Source: Verrucomicrobiia bacterium (lineage in GTDB: Bacteria > Zixibacteria > MSB-5A5 > DSPP01). From it: a stretch of 47,572 nt of DNA. The translations under genes were made by a program, and so were the position numbers. Positions 7,155-14,674 of this stretch are shown here, in pieces. A model generated the notes under the pieces. It saw only the letters and a program-made list of their open reading frames with translations. It was not told where the DNA came from and did no database searches. Numbering within the stretch: the stretch's first letter is position 1; the number at the start of each line of letters is the position of its first letter. Location: NCBI GenBank assembly GCA_035574275.1, contig DATLYY010000021.1, forward strand, positions 1-47,572, written 5' to 3'.

Positions 7155-7377
7155 ACCGCATGATGCCGCCGGTTCGGGAAGATTGATTTTCACAGCCGTT
7201 CTGCTTTTCCTATTTGCCGTGGCCGTCCTACAAAACACCCAGCCGGTTTCGCTCAAGTTTCTTTTCTGGGCGGTTTCGATGCCCCGTGCCATCCTGATTT
7301 TAATATCCGCCCTTTTTGGTCTGATTTTCGGCATTTTTCTTTCCGTCCGGGCCAAAAAAGGCAGGGCTGCAAAATGA
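7147..7377 (+). CDS. Small LapA-domain (DUF1049) membrane protein
   Basis: A 76-residue protein with two membrane segments: LIFTAVLLFLFAVAVLQN and AILILISALFGLIFGIFLSV. The pattern 'F...QN..PV.L.FLFW' followed by 'LI...FG...G' is characteristic of the LapA/DUF1049 family of inner-membrane proteins (LapA in E. coli acts with LapB in LPS assembly control). A short basic tail, RAKKGRAAK, faces the cytoplasm. It overlaps both neighbours (8 nt upstream, ATGA downstream). There is no LapB-like TPR protein beside it, so the role is by family only. Confidence 0.75.
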   Translation: MAKPHDAAGSGRLIFTAVLLFLFAVAVLQNTQPVSLKFLFWAVSMPRAILILISALFGLIFGIFLSVRAKKGRAAK

Positions 7378-7718
7378 GGGAAGAGAAATTCCGTATCTCC
7401 GTGGAGGAAGCGCTGGCCCGGTTGCCAACGCCGGAGGGAAAACTATTTGCGAATGTCTTTAAGCGAGGCGATTTGACTGTGGAAATTTATGCCCCGCACG
7501 GAGTCGATCCCCAACAGCCTCATACTCGGGATGAAATTTACTTCGTGGCCCACGGCGAAGGGCTCTATCTCTGCGGCGGAACCCGCCAGCCATTCGGCGC
7601 GGGGGATTTCCTATTCGCCCCGGCGGGAGTGGCCCACCGTTTCGAGGATTTTTCGGAGGATTTGGCGGTCTGGGTCATCTTCTTCGGCCCGGAGGGGGGC
7701 TATCCGCCCGAAAAATAA
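7374..7718 (+). CDS. Cupin domain protein
   Basis: A 114-residue single-domain cupin. The first cupin motif is seen at PHTRDEIYFVAHGEG and the second at PAGVAHRFEDF, with His/Glu ligands for a metal (His, Glu and His readable in these motifs). GAGDFLFAPAG is the usual turn between them. Such proteins bind small molecules or act as dioxygenases or isomerases; the substrate is unknown. The ATG overlaps the previous stop (ATGA), so it ends the small operon that begins with the GNAT gene. Confidence 0.85.
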   Translation: MREEKFRISVEEALARLPTPEGKLFANVFKRGDLTVEIYAPHGVDPQQPHTRDEIYFVAHGEGLYLCGGTRQPFGAGDFLFAPAGVAHRFEDFSEDLAVWVIFFGPEGGYPPEK

Positions 7719-7744
7719 AACGTTTCCCGTGGAACCGATTCAGT

Positions 7745-7785
7745 TATATTTGCGTATTAAGGTTGTGCGCGGAAGATGCCGCGCA
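7745..7785 (+). promoter_or_regulatory. Possible promoter and 5' UTR hairpin of the VOC gene
   Basis: A -10-like TATATT (7745-7750) has only a weak -35 (TTTCCC, 7723-7728). Downstream, TGCGCGG (7766-7772) pairs perfectly with CCGCGCA (7779-7785) around AAGATG, forming a hairpin about 20 nt before the ribosome site. Its function is unknown. Confidence 0.3.
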
Positions 7786-7816
7786 GGAAATTAACTTTCA
7801 AAGGTTGGGAGGTTTT

Positions 7817-8188
7817 ATGGATGCTCCGGTAGTGCATTTTGAAATTCCGGCGAATAATCCCGAAAAGCTTTCCGGTTTTTACACCGGCATCTTCGGCTGG
7901 AAAATCGAAAAAGTCCCCGGAATGGAGTACTGGTTCGTGACCACCAAGTCGGCCCAGGAAAAACCCGGCATCAACGGCGGGCTGATGAAAAAAATGAACC
8001 CGGGACACGTTCCCACCAATTACATCGATGTGGCTTCGGTGGAGGAGTGGAGCAAGAAGGTCGCGGCGGCCGGCGGACAAGTGATTATGCCGAAATCCCC
8101 TGTACCGCAGATGGGGTGGTTTGCGGTCTGCTTGGATCCCGAAGGAAACGTCTTCGGTCTCTGGCAGAACGACCCGAACGCGGGATAA
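7817..8188 (+). CDS. VOC family protein (glyoxalase/bleomycin-resistance fold)
   Basis: A 123-residue protein of the vicinal oxygen chelate superfamily. The opening APVVHFEIPANNPEKLSGFY then GIFGWKIE is typical of one VOC module. The second beta-alpha module ends LDPEGNVFGLWQNDP, matching the 'DPeGN.f.lwq' close of this subgroup. Only one copy of the domain is present, so it would act as a dimer. The start is set at 7817, four bases after GGGAGG (7807-7812); an in-frame start further upstream would lie in the 5' hairpin. A strong terminator follows 15 bases after the stop, so it is the last gene of its transcript. Confidence 0.88.
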   Translation: MDAPVVHFEIPANNPEKLSGFYTGIFGWKIEKVPGMEYWFVTTKSAQEKPGINGGLMKKMNPGHVPTNYIDVASVEEWSKKVAAAGGQVIMPKSPVPQMGWFAVCLDPEGNVFGLWQNDPNAG

Positions 8189-8202
8189 GCTACTTTTTAC
8201 CC

Positions 8203-8231
8203 AAGCCCCGGCCGAAAGCCGGGGCTTTTTT
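8203..8231 (+). terminator. Rho-independent terminator
   Basis: Ten-base stem AAGCCCCGGC (8203-8212) / GCCGGGGCTT (8218-8227) with loop CGAAA, followed by a T run to 8231. Confidence 0.92.
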
Positions 8232-8235
8232 ATGG

Positions 8236-8263
8236 TTGACATTAAACTCGTGAAAGCTACCTT
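8236..8263 (+). promoter_or_regulatory. Predicted promoter with near-leaderless start
   Basis: TTGACA (8236-8241), 16-nt spacer, TACCTT (8258-8263). The ATG at 8270 is only six bases beyond the -10 box, so the mRNA would be leaderless or nearly so; no Shine-Dalgarno is present. Confidence 0.6.
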
Positions 8264-8269
8264 TTGCCA

Positions 8270-9046
8270 ATGTTGAGGCGGTTTTCCCTTTTGATAGTCG
8301 GGTTTTTCTGGTTTTTTTCGCCGGTTGCCGAAGCCCGCTTTTTTCCCAAGTGGTTCGGCCGAATTTCCTCCGGCTACTCCTACTGGAAGCTGGAGGATTT
8401 GAACCAGCGGATACCCAACCGCAAGCCGTTTTTCGACCGGGCCGACAGCAATTACGTATTCAAAGACCTCCCCTCCAGCCATATCTCTTTCAATCTCGGG
8501 CTACAATTTGACGTCCTGCCCAAACTTACGCTGCTCGGAACGATTGAATATTTGCAAGCCACCCGCGTCAACGAAGCAGTCAACGACACGGTTCGGGTGC
8601 ATGCCCTGACCCGTCCGCGAGAAATAAATCTCGGATTGGATGCCTTCTGGCGGCTGGGCCCGCAGGAAAACATCCTCTTGGGAGTCGGCAGCGGATTCTC
8701 CTTCGCCCGTTTTCGGGACGACGTCAAAGTTTACGGACGCAACCCCGGCCAGCCCGATTCGCTCACCCGTTTTCTCTTGGAAAAATACAGTTCACTGGCA
8801 ATATACGGCGAGCTCCGCGCGATTTACATCCTCCCGTTTTCGCTTGTGAACGGTCAAAACTTCTTCGTCGAGGCGCTCGGGCGGTTGAATCCGATAGAGG
8901 CCTTCACGGGAAGCCGGAACGACGGCGGCACCACGCAAAACGAGGTAGAGGCCACATTCTTCCCGCCCGGCAGCAACACGGCCCAGCCGGTCAAGCTCGA
9001 TTTCTCCGGTTTCTACATCGGCTTCGGTTCCAACTTCCGGTTGTAA
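8270..9046 (+). CDS. Probable outer-membrane beta-barrel protein, uncharacterised
   Basis: A 258-residue secreted protein with a signal peptide (LRRFSLLIVGFFWFFSPVA then EA; cleavage probably after AEA, about residue 23). The mature part is rich in alternating strands such as ISSGYSYWKL, KLTLLGTIEYLQAT, REINLGLDAFW and NILLGVGSGFSF. It ends with an aromatic C-terminal strand, FSGFYIGFGSNFRL, the usual recognition signal for the outer-membrane insertion machinery. The size fits an 8-10-strand barrel. I do not recognise a family. The ATG at 8270 is preferred over the TTG at 8264 because the -10 box ends at 8263. It is the first gene after the terminator at 8203-8231. Confidence 0.75.
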   Translation: MLRRFSLLIVGFFWFFSPVAEARFFPKWFGRISSGYSYWKLEDLNQRIPNRKPFFDRADSNYVFKDLPSSHISFNLGLQFDVLPKLTLLGTIEYLQATRVNEAVNDTVRVHALTRPREINLGLDAFWRLGPQENILLGVGSGFSFARFRDDVKVYGRNPGQPDSLTRFLLEKYSSLAIYGELRAIYILPFSLVNGQNFFVEALGRLNPIEAFTGSRNDGGTTQNEVEATFFPPGSNTAQPVKLDFSGFYIGFGSNFRL

Positions 9047-9058
9047 GGTTTTCCCCGA

Positions 9059-10585
9059 ATGCCGCGGTTTGAACGTTTCCGGATTTGGGCCTCTGGCCAT
9101 CCGCTTGAACTTCTTCTAATCCTTGGGCTTTTTCTCCGTCTCTGGGCCGCCTTTTTCGCCCGCGGCTATATGGGGACGGACGATCATTTTCAGGTAATCG
9201 AAATCGCCGCCGACTGGCAGCGGGAAAATTTCGTCTTTCTGCCGGGTGATGTGCAATTCTATCGCTCCCTTTTCTACCCCGCGCTCAACTGGCTTTTGAT
9301 GGCTCTTCTGCATCAACTCGGCATTTACCATCCGGACGCCATAATGCTGGTCAACCGGCTCTTGCACGCCTTGTTTTCCCTTTGGACGATTGCCTTGACC
9401 TACAAGCTTGGCCTATTGCTGTTCGATCGCCGCGTCGCCTTCACCGCAGGGCTTTTGTCAGCCGCCTATTTCTTGATGCCCTACGTCTCGGTCCGCAACT
9501 TGATTGAATCCTTCTGCATTCCTTTCCTTCTGTGGGGGCTTTATGAAACCGTCAAAGCGGAAATGGGAAAGTCAAGAAACTCGAACCGCTCTTGGGCTTT
9601 GGCAGGTATTACTTTTGGATTGGCGTTTCTTGTCCGCTGGCAGGTGGCGGCGGCCATTTTGGGGGTTGGGCTTTATTTGATTTATCGCCAAGCATGGCGG
9701 GGGTTGGCTTTAATGACAACTTTTGGACTGATTCCAGTGCTGGCCGAGGCGGTTTGGGACTGGTGGGCGCACGGCGTTTTCTTTGGCTCCTTCCGGGTCT
9801 ATATCCAACACAATCTCGAGCACGCACGGGATTACATCGTAGGTCCCTGGTATCGCTATTTGCTTTTGCTTGTGGGTCTTTTCATCCCCCCCTTTTCGCT
9901 TTTTTTCCTGGCCGCCATTGTTCGCTGGGCCAAACGTTTCGGCGTATTGATTTGGGCCGCTTTGGCCTTTTTAATTATCCACTCCGCCGTTCCCGGTAAA
10001 CAAGAACGATTCATTCTCCCCATTTTTCCGCTTTTGGCTTTGATGGGAACGGCCGGGCTTTTTTTCTGGCAGGAAAACCGGTCATCTCTCACTTCCTGGA
10101 TTCGCTGGGGTTGGCGCTGGTTTTGGGCCGTGAACGCCGTATTGTTGATTCTGGCCACTTTCAATTACAGCCAGAAGGCCCGCATCGCCTCCTTTATCAG
10201 TCTCTATGAAAGTGGGGATGCCCGGGGTGTGGTGGTGGATTTCACCGAACGGGGCACGCTTCTTCCTCTGTATTATTTGGACGGCGCCGACCCATCCCGC
10301 CCCAAACCCGAGATATACCGGGCCTACACTTCGGCTGATTTCGATACCCTGCGTTTGCGGCATTCGGGAAGAATCGGTCCGCCGGTTGCCTCCCTTGATT
10401 ATGCTGTTATTTTTTCGCAGGGAAAACCGGTGATGCACCTGAAAATGATCAATGAGCATCTGGGACGAACGGAAGTACTTGCCCACATTTCCCCAAGTTT
10501 GGCCGATAGAATATTGCTCTGGCTCAACCCGAAATACAACCACTCCAAGGAGGCCTGGGTCTGCCGGCTGGAGGTGGAAAAGTGA
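9059..10585 (+). CDS. GT-C fold glycosyltransferase, GT22 (ALG/PIG mannosyltransferase)-like membrane protein
   Basis: A 508-residue polytopic membrane protein. The first helix (LELLLILGLFLRLWAAFFARG) is followed by the loop GTDDHFQVIEIA, corresponding to the acidic D-D/E catalytic loop of GT-C enzymes (GT22 members read 'pDEhFQ..e'). Late in the membrane part, HSAVPGKQERFILPIFPLL matches the 'H...K..RF.lPi.Pll' signature of the GT22/Alg9-type family. A soluble C-terminal domain of about 130 residues follows. It likely transfers a sugar from a polyprenyl-phosphate donor on the periplasmic face; acceptor and sugar are unknown. It starts 12 nt after the outer-membrane gene and is probably co-transcribed with it. 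Confidence 0.82.
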   Translation: MPRFERFRIWASGHPLELLLILGLFLRLWAAFFARGYMGTDDHFQVIEIAADWQRENFVFLPGDVQFYRSLFYPALNWLLMALLHQLGIYHPDAIMLVNRLLHALFSLWTIALTYKLGLLLFDRRVAFTAGLLSAAYFLMPYVSVRNLIESFCIPFLLWGLYETVKAEMGKSRNSNRSWALAGITFGLAFLVRWQVAAAILGVGLYLIYRQAWRGLALMTTFGLIPVLAEAVWDWWAHGVFFGSFRVYIQHNLEHARDYIVGPWYRYLLLLVGLFIPPFSLFFLAAIVRWAKRFGVLIWAALAFLIIHSAVPGKQERFILPIFPLLALMGTAGLFFWQENRSSLTSWIRWGWRWFWAVNAVLLILATFNYSQKARIASFISLYESGDARGVVVDFTERGTLLPLYYLDGADPSRPKPEIYRAYTSADFDTLRLRHSGRIGPPVASLDYAVIFSQGKPVMHLKMINEHLGRTEVLAHISPSLADRILLWLNPKYNHSKEAWVCRLEVEK

Positions 10586-10603
10586 GTCATATCGACTTTT
10601 TGC

Positions 10604-10631
10604 TTGACTTGGTATGGGGCCGGGCTATATT
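10604..10631 (+). promoter_or_regulatory. Promoter of the aromatic supraoperon
   Basis: TTGACT (10604-10609), 16-nt spacer, TATATT (10626-10631), close to the sigma-70 consensus. Transcription would start about 10638, just upstream of the leader peptide ribosome site. No other comparable promoter was seen before dapF. Confidence 0.75.
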
Positions 10632-10651
10632 AATTCGTAAGAGGTTAAAGA

Positions 10652-10726
10652 ATGAAAGCGCTATTCTGCTCGCCGGCTTGTTTGAATGGGGGTTGGTACT
10701 GGTATTCGAGCTTGCGGGCGGGTTAG
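10652..10726 (+). CDS. trpL: Aromatic/trp leader peptide (24 aa) with Trp-Tyr-Trp-Tyr
   Basis: A 24-codon open frame (ATG 10652, TAG 10724) with a purine-rich ribosome site, AAGAGG (10639-10644), seven bases before it. Codons 15-18 are Trp-Tyr-Trp-Tyr (TGG TAC TGG TAT, 10694-10705) inside GGWYWYSS. The peptide starts MKALFCSP and ends SLRAG. Two Trp and two Tyr in a row in 24 residues, right after a promoter and directly before a terminator/antiterminator, is the signature of a ribosome-stalling attenuator peptide. The alternating pattern suggests that lack of either charged tRNA-Trp or tRNA-Tyr stalls the ribosome, which fits an operon making both amino acids. It is too short for standard gene calling. 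The name trpL is by analogy in function, not homology. Confidence 0.8.
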   Translation: MKALFCSPACLNGGWYWYSSLRAG

Positions 10727-10773
10727 CTTTGTTTGTGCGTAAGCTTGGCCCCGCCCGAAAGCGGGGCTTTTTT
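10715..10773 (+). promoter_or_regulatory. Transcription attenuator: antiterminator and terminator
   Basis: The terminator is GCCCCGC (10748-10754) / GCGGGGC (10761-10767), loop CCGAAA, then six T (10768-10773), 17 nt before dapF. The competing antiterminator is CGGGCGGG (10715-10722), the end of the leader coding region, pairing perfectly over 8 bp with CCCGCCCG (10750-10757). The two structures share 10750-10754 and exclude each other. An upstream protector is also possible: GCTCGCC (10668-10674) with GGCGGGT (10717-10723). This stem encloses the Trp/Tyr codons and would free the terminator when translation does not stall. The layout equals the 1-2-3-4 arrangement of classical trp attenuators. 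Confidence 0.8.
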
Positions 10774-10790
10774 GTTGCTGGAAAACGAAT

Positions 10791-11612
10791 ATGAAGCTGA
10801 AATTTTACAAACTGGAAGCGGCCGGAAACGATTTTATCATCGTTTTAGAACGAAATTTGCCTAAAATGCCGCCGGTCGCTTTGGTAAAACGGCTCTGCCA
10901 TCGGCACACCGGCATCGGAGCGGACGGCCTGATTATCTTGGAAAAAGGGCGGGCCGCCAAGTGGCGGATGCGGATTTTCAACGCGGACGGCTCGGACGGC
11001 CAATTTTCCGGCAACGGCGCCCGCTGTTTGGCCCATCTCCTTTTCCGTTTGCGCTGGGTGGTCGGAAAACGGGCTGTCTTCGAGACCGTCCGGGGGGCGA
11101 CCGAAGTGGTGCGTACCCGCGGGGATTATTACCGTGTCGACATGGGTCGCCCCGTTTGGGACGGCGGTGCCATTCCGCTCAACTCGACCAAAAACGCTTT
11201 CATCAACCAGTCCATCGAGGCGGGCGGCCGGGTCTTTACCGGCACGGCCGTTTCCGTTGGGAATCCCCATCTGGTTTTGTTCGTCGATTCGATTCCTGTA
11301 AACTGGGCGGAATTGGGGGAGAAACTGGAACGCCACCGGCTTTTTCCCAAAGGGGCCAACATCGAATTTGTCCGCCCGCACGGCAAAAAACGGGCGACCG
11401 TGGCGGTCTGGGAGCGGGGTGTGGGGGAAACGTTGGCCTGCGGCACCGGCTCGGTGGCCGTGCTCGCCGCCGGCGTCATCACCGGGCGGCTGGCGCGCAA
11501 AGCCAAGATCCAAATGCCGGGAGGGGTTCTGAACGTGGAATGGGAGACAGATGGCCATCTTTATCTTTCCGGCCCGGTTCGCTATCTCTTTTCAGGAGAG
11601 TTTGAGTTGTGA
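10791..11612 (+). CDS. dapF: Diaminopimelate epimerase
   Basis: Cofactor-free epimerase converting LL- to meso-diaminopimelate for lysine and peptidoglycan. The 273-residue protein has KLEAAGNDFI at the N-terminus. The first catalytic Cys is in NADGSDGQFSGNGARC (about residues 62-77) and the second in GVGETLACGTGSVAV (about 205-220). Both active-site cysteines and the GNGARC and ACGTGS loops are intact, which separates it from the related PhzF protein at 6360. It is the first structural gene after the attenuator, 17 nt beyond the T run. Its stop overlaps the GTG of trpE, so lysine/cell-wall precursor synthesis is tied to aromatic control, an unusual placement. Confidence 0.96.
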   Translation: MKLKFYKLEAAGNDFIIVLERNLPKMPPVALVKRLCHRHTGIGADGLIILEKGRAAKWRMRIFNADGSDGQFSGNGARCLAHLLFRLRWVVGKRAVFETVRGATEVVRTRGDYYRVDMGRPVWDGGAIPLNSTKNAFINQSIEAGGRVFTGTAVSVGNPHLVLFVDSIPVNWAELGEKLERHRLFPKGANIEFVRPHGKKRATVAVWERGVGETLACGTGSVAVLAAGVITGRLARKAKIQMPGGVLNVEWETDGHLYLSGPVRYLFSGEFEL

Positions 11613-13087
11613 CCTCGTTTGAAGAGTTTGAGAAATTTGCTCGCGAGGGGAACATTCTTCCAGTCTGGGAAGAGGCGCCGGCCGATTTGCAAACGCCGGT
11701 TTCCGCTTTTCTGCGAATTTCCAAAGGAGCAAAGTTTGCCTTCCTGCTCGAGTCGGTCGAAGGAGGGGAAAAACTGGCCCGCTACTCTTTTCTGGGCGCC
11801 AACCCGAGGATGATTTTCAAAAGCAAGGGGAAGAATATTGAATTCATCTCGGATGGGAAGAGGAAGAAAAGCTTTACCGGGAATCCGTTGACCCAATTGG
11901 AGGATTTGTTTGCCAAGTACCGCGCACCGAGGGTGGAAGGTTTGCCCCGTTTTTGGGGAGGGGGCGTCGGCTACTTCGGGTATGACATCGTGCGGCATAT
12001 CGAGAAACTTCCCAACCGTTTGAAGGATGACCTGAAACAGCCCGATTCGTGGTTCGGCATCTATGACTTGATTCTTATCTTTGATCATTTGAAACATAAG
12101 ATTTTGATTGTCAAATCAGTCGATTTACATCTCCCCAAATTGCCACTGGACAAGCTGTATGCGGCGGCAGTTAAGGAGGTTTCGAAAGTAAAATCCCTGC
12201 TGGCAAAACCGCTCCGTTTCCCCCGTTTGAAAACCGGCAAAAAGAAGGGCGGCGAGGCGGTTTCCAACACATCCAAGGAACGGTTTTTGAAAACCGTGGA
12301 GAAAGCCAGGAAATACATCGTTGCCGGGGACGTTTTCCAAGTGGTGCTCTCCCGGCGATTCTCCGTTCCCCTGGCGGCTGATCCCTTCTCCGTTTATCGC
12401 GCTCTGCGTTCAGTCAATCCCTCGCCCTATCTCTATTTTCTTAAACTGGGGGATGTTTCCATTGCCGGCTCCTCCCCCGAAATGCTGGTACGGGTGGAGG
12501 AGGGGTTTGCCGAAACCCGCCCCATAGCCGGCACCCGCCCGCGGGGAAAGTGCGAAGAAGAGGATACCCAGCTGGCGCGCGAACTTCTGGCCGACGAAAA
12601 GGAGACCGCCGAGCACGTGATGTTAGTCGATTTGGGGCGCAACGACATCGGACGGGTCTCCGTCGGAGGGACGGTGGCGCTCACCGATCGTATGAAAGTC
12701 GAAAAATACTCCCACGTGATGCATATTGTCTCCGGGGTAAAAGGAAAATTGCGCCCCGGCGTCGGGCGCTTTGAAGTGCTGGCCTCCTGCTTCCCGGCTG
12801 GCACGGTAACCGGTGCTCCCAAGGTGCGGGCGATGGAAATCATCGAGGAACTGGAACCCTCCCGCCGGGGAATTTATGCCGGCGCCATCGGCTACTTTGA
12901 TTTTTCCGGCAACCTGGACAGCTGCATCGCCATCCGCACAGTCGTTTGCAACGGAAACCGGGCCTACGTGCAGGCCGGCGCGGGCATCGTGTACGACTCC
13001 GTTCCGGAACGGGAGTACGAAGAGACGGTCTCCAAAGCGGCCGGCGTGCTTCTGGCCGTCCAACGGGCCAACCAGGGGAAAATATGA
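11609..13087 (+). CDS. trpE: Anthranilate synthase component I
   Basis: Converts chorismate to anthranilate with ammonia from TrpG, the first committed step of tryptophan synthesis. At 492 residues the length is normal. The N-terminal regulatory part contains FAFLLESVEGGEKLARYSF; the LLES motif binds feedback tryptophan. The catalytic domain shows RPIAGTRPRG, DEKETAEHVMLVDLGRNDIG and FPAGTVTGAPKVRAMEII, all typical of chorismate-utilising enzymes. GTG start overlapping the dapF stop (GTGA). The tryptophan-binding motif suggests enzyme-level feedback in addition to attenuation. Confidence 0.97.
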   Translation: MTSFEEFEKFAREGNILPVWEEAPADLQTPVSAFLRISKGAKFAFLLESVEGGEKLARYSFLGANPRMIFKSKGKNIEFISDGKRKKSFTGNPLTQLEDLFAKYRAPRVEGLPRFWGGGVGYFGYDIVRHIEKLPNRLKDDLKQPDSWFGIYDLILIFDHLKHKILIVKSVDLHLPKLPLDKLYAAAVKEVSKVKSLLAKPLRFPRLKTGKKKGGEAVSNTSKERFLKTVEKARKYIVAGDVFQVVLSRRFSVPLAADPFSVYRALRSVNPSPYLYFLKLGDVSIAGSSPEMLVRVEEGFAETRPIAGTRPRGKCEEEDTQLARELLADEKETAEHVMLVDLGRNDIGRVSVGGTVALTDRMKVEKYSHVMHIVSGVKGKLRPGVGRFEVLASCFPAGTVTGAPKVRAMEIIEELEPSRRGIYAGAIGYFDFSGNLDSCIAIRTVVCNGNRAYVQAGAGIVYDSVPEREYEETVSKAAGVLLAVQRANQGKI

Positions 13088-13671
13088 TTTATCTTCTCGA
13101 TAATTATGATTCTTTCACCTATAACCTGTACCAGTATCTGGTGGAACTGAACGGCACGGTTCAAGTGGCGCGGAATGACAAAATTACGGTGACTGAAATC
13201 GAAAAACTTTTCCCCGGGGCCATTGTGATTTCGCCGGGCCCGAAAAGGCCGGAGGAGGCCGGAATTTCAGTCGAACTCGTCCAAAAATGGGGTCCCAAAA
13301 TCCCGATTCTGGGGGTTTGCCTGGGACACCAGGCCATCGCCGTTGCCTTCGGCGCACGGGTCGTCGGCGCCAAGCGGATTATGCACGGGAAGGTTTCGGC
13401 CATCCACCACGACGGCCAGACGATTTTCGAAGGGCTGGAAAATCCGTTCTTTGCCACCCGCTACCATTCGTTGGCCGTGGAGCCCTCAAGCGTGCCTCCG
13501 GAATTGGAGGTGACGGCCACCGCCGATGACGGCACGATAATGGGGCTGCGGCATCGGATTTATTGCATCGAAGGCGTTCAATTTCACCCGGAATCGTTTT
13601 TGACCTCCTGCGGAAAAAAACTTTTGGAAAATTTCGTAAAAATGGCGCGGACGGTTCAGGCCAATGTTTAA
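13084..13671 (+). CDS. trpG: Anthranilate synthase component II (glutamine amidotransferase)
   Basis: Class I glutaminase supplying ammonia to TrpE. At 195 residues, it begins MIYLLDNYDSFTYNLYQYL at the ATG overlapping the trpE stop (ATGA); an in-frame start further upstream would lie inside trpE and is not used. The nucleophile Cys is in GVCLGHQA (about residues 77-84) and the catalytic His-Glu pair in GVQFHPESF (about 171-179). The oxyanion segment SPGPKRPEEAG differs slightly from the common SPGPGxPxxAG. It is a stand-alone amidotransferase, not fused to TrpD. It may also serve aminodeoxychorismate synthase for folate, as in other bacteria with one copy. Confidence 0.96.
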   Translation: MIYLLDNYDSFTYNLYQYLVELNGTVQVARNDKITVTEIEKLFPGAIVISPGPKRPEEAGISVELVQKWGPKIPILGVCLGHQAIAVAFGARVVGAKRIMHGKVSAIHHDGQTIFEGLENPFFATRYHSLAVEPSSVPPELEVTATADDGTIMGLRHRIYCIEGVQFHPESFLTSCGKKLLENFVKMARTVQANV

Positions 13672-14674
13672 AATTTTTCTGCAAAAAGTGATGGCCGGCG
13701 AGCATTTGACTTTCTCCGAAGCCGGGCAGGCAATGGAGGAGATAATGTCCGGCGGCGCGCCTGCCGTGCAAATCGCCGCCTTCGCCACCGCCCTGCGTTT
13801 GCGGGGTGAAACGGTGGAGGAACTGGCCGGGTTCGTCACCGCAATGCGCCAGCGCTCCGTCAAGCTGGCCGTTTCCGACCCAAACGCCATTGACACCTGC
13901 GGCACGGGGGGGGATGGGGCCGGCACCTTCAACATCTCCACGGCGGCGGCTCTGATTGCCGCCGGCGCGGGAGCCACGGTCGTCAAACATGGCGGAAAAG
14001 GGATCTCTTCCGCCTGCGGTTCCGCGGATGTTTTCGCCGAACTCGGAGTTAAAATCGACGCGTCGCCGGAGGTGGTCGGGCAGTGTGTAGAGGAGGTTGG
14101 CATCGGGTTCTGCTTCGCCCCGGTTTTTCACCCCGGAATGAAAACCGCCGCGCCGGTGCGGCAGGAACTTGGCTTCCGCACCTTTTTCAATCTTTTGGGC
14201 CCGCTTGCCAATCCAGCCGGCGTCAAGCGCCAGCTTCTGGGGGTTTTTCATCCCAGCTGGACCGAAAAACTGGTCGCCGTTTTGCAGCTTCTGGGGAGCG
14301 AGCGTATTTTAAGCTTCTCAAACCGCGGGGGGATGGACGAGCTCTCCTTCGATTTCCCCTCGCAGGCAGTCGAGCTTTCGAGCGGTGCGGTGCGGGAATT
14401 TGTTCTGGAAACCTCCGGCTGGGGCTACCGCCCGGCCGGATTTCGGGAATTGGCGGGCGGAAACCCGGGCGAAAATGCGGCTATTATTCTTGCAATTTTG
14501 AACGGGGAGAAAAGTCCCCGCCGGGATGCTGCGGTTTTGAACGCTGCCGCCGCCCTGTATGTGGCTGGAAAAGCCGATACCGTTCGGGATGGGCTGCCTT
14601 TGGCCGAAGAGGCGATTGACTCCGGCAGGGCGAAGAAAAAATTGGAATTGTTGGTTGAAACGAGCACAAAATGA
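13664..14674 (+). CDS. trpD: Anthranilate phosphoribosyltransferase
   Basis: Joins anthranilate to PRPP. The 336-residue protein has the PRPP loop DTCGTGGDGAGTFNIST (about residues 79-95). The metal and anthranilate site is represented by GFCFAPVFHPGMK and APVRQELGFRTFFNLLGPLA. The strongly conserved KHGNR motif reads KHGGKGISSACGSADV here, so the Asn-Arg pair is Gly-Lys. The rest of the fold is standard, so I expect activity, but this change is noted as a finding. It overlaps trpG by 8 nt and trpC by 4 nt. Confidence 0.94.
   Translation: MFKIFLQKVMAGEHLTFSEAGQAMEEIMSGGAPAVQIAAFATALRLRGETVEELAGFVTAMRQRSVKLAVSDPNAIDTCGTGGDGAGTFNISTAAALIAAGAGATVVKHGGKGISSACGSADVFAELGVKIDASPEVVGQCVEEVGIGFCFAPVFHPGMKTAAPVRQELGFRTFFNLLGPLANPAGVKRQLLGVFHPSWTEKLVAVLQLLGSERILSFSNRGGMDELSFDFPSQAVELSSGAVREFVLETSGWGYRPAGFRELAGGNPGENAAIILAILNGEKSPRRDAAVLNAAAALYVAGKADTVRDGLPLAEEAIDSGRAKKKLELLVETSTK

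Noticed and set aside
10582-10794. 70-codon frame overlapping the leader region
   Set aside because: It reads through promoter, leader and terminator in another frame; the 10652-10726 frame has the ribosome site and regulatory logic.
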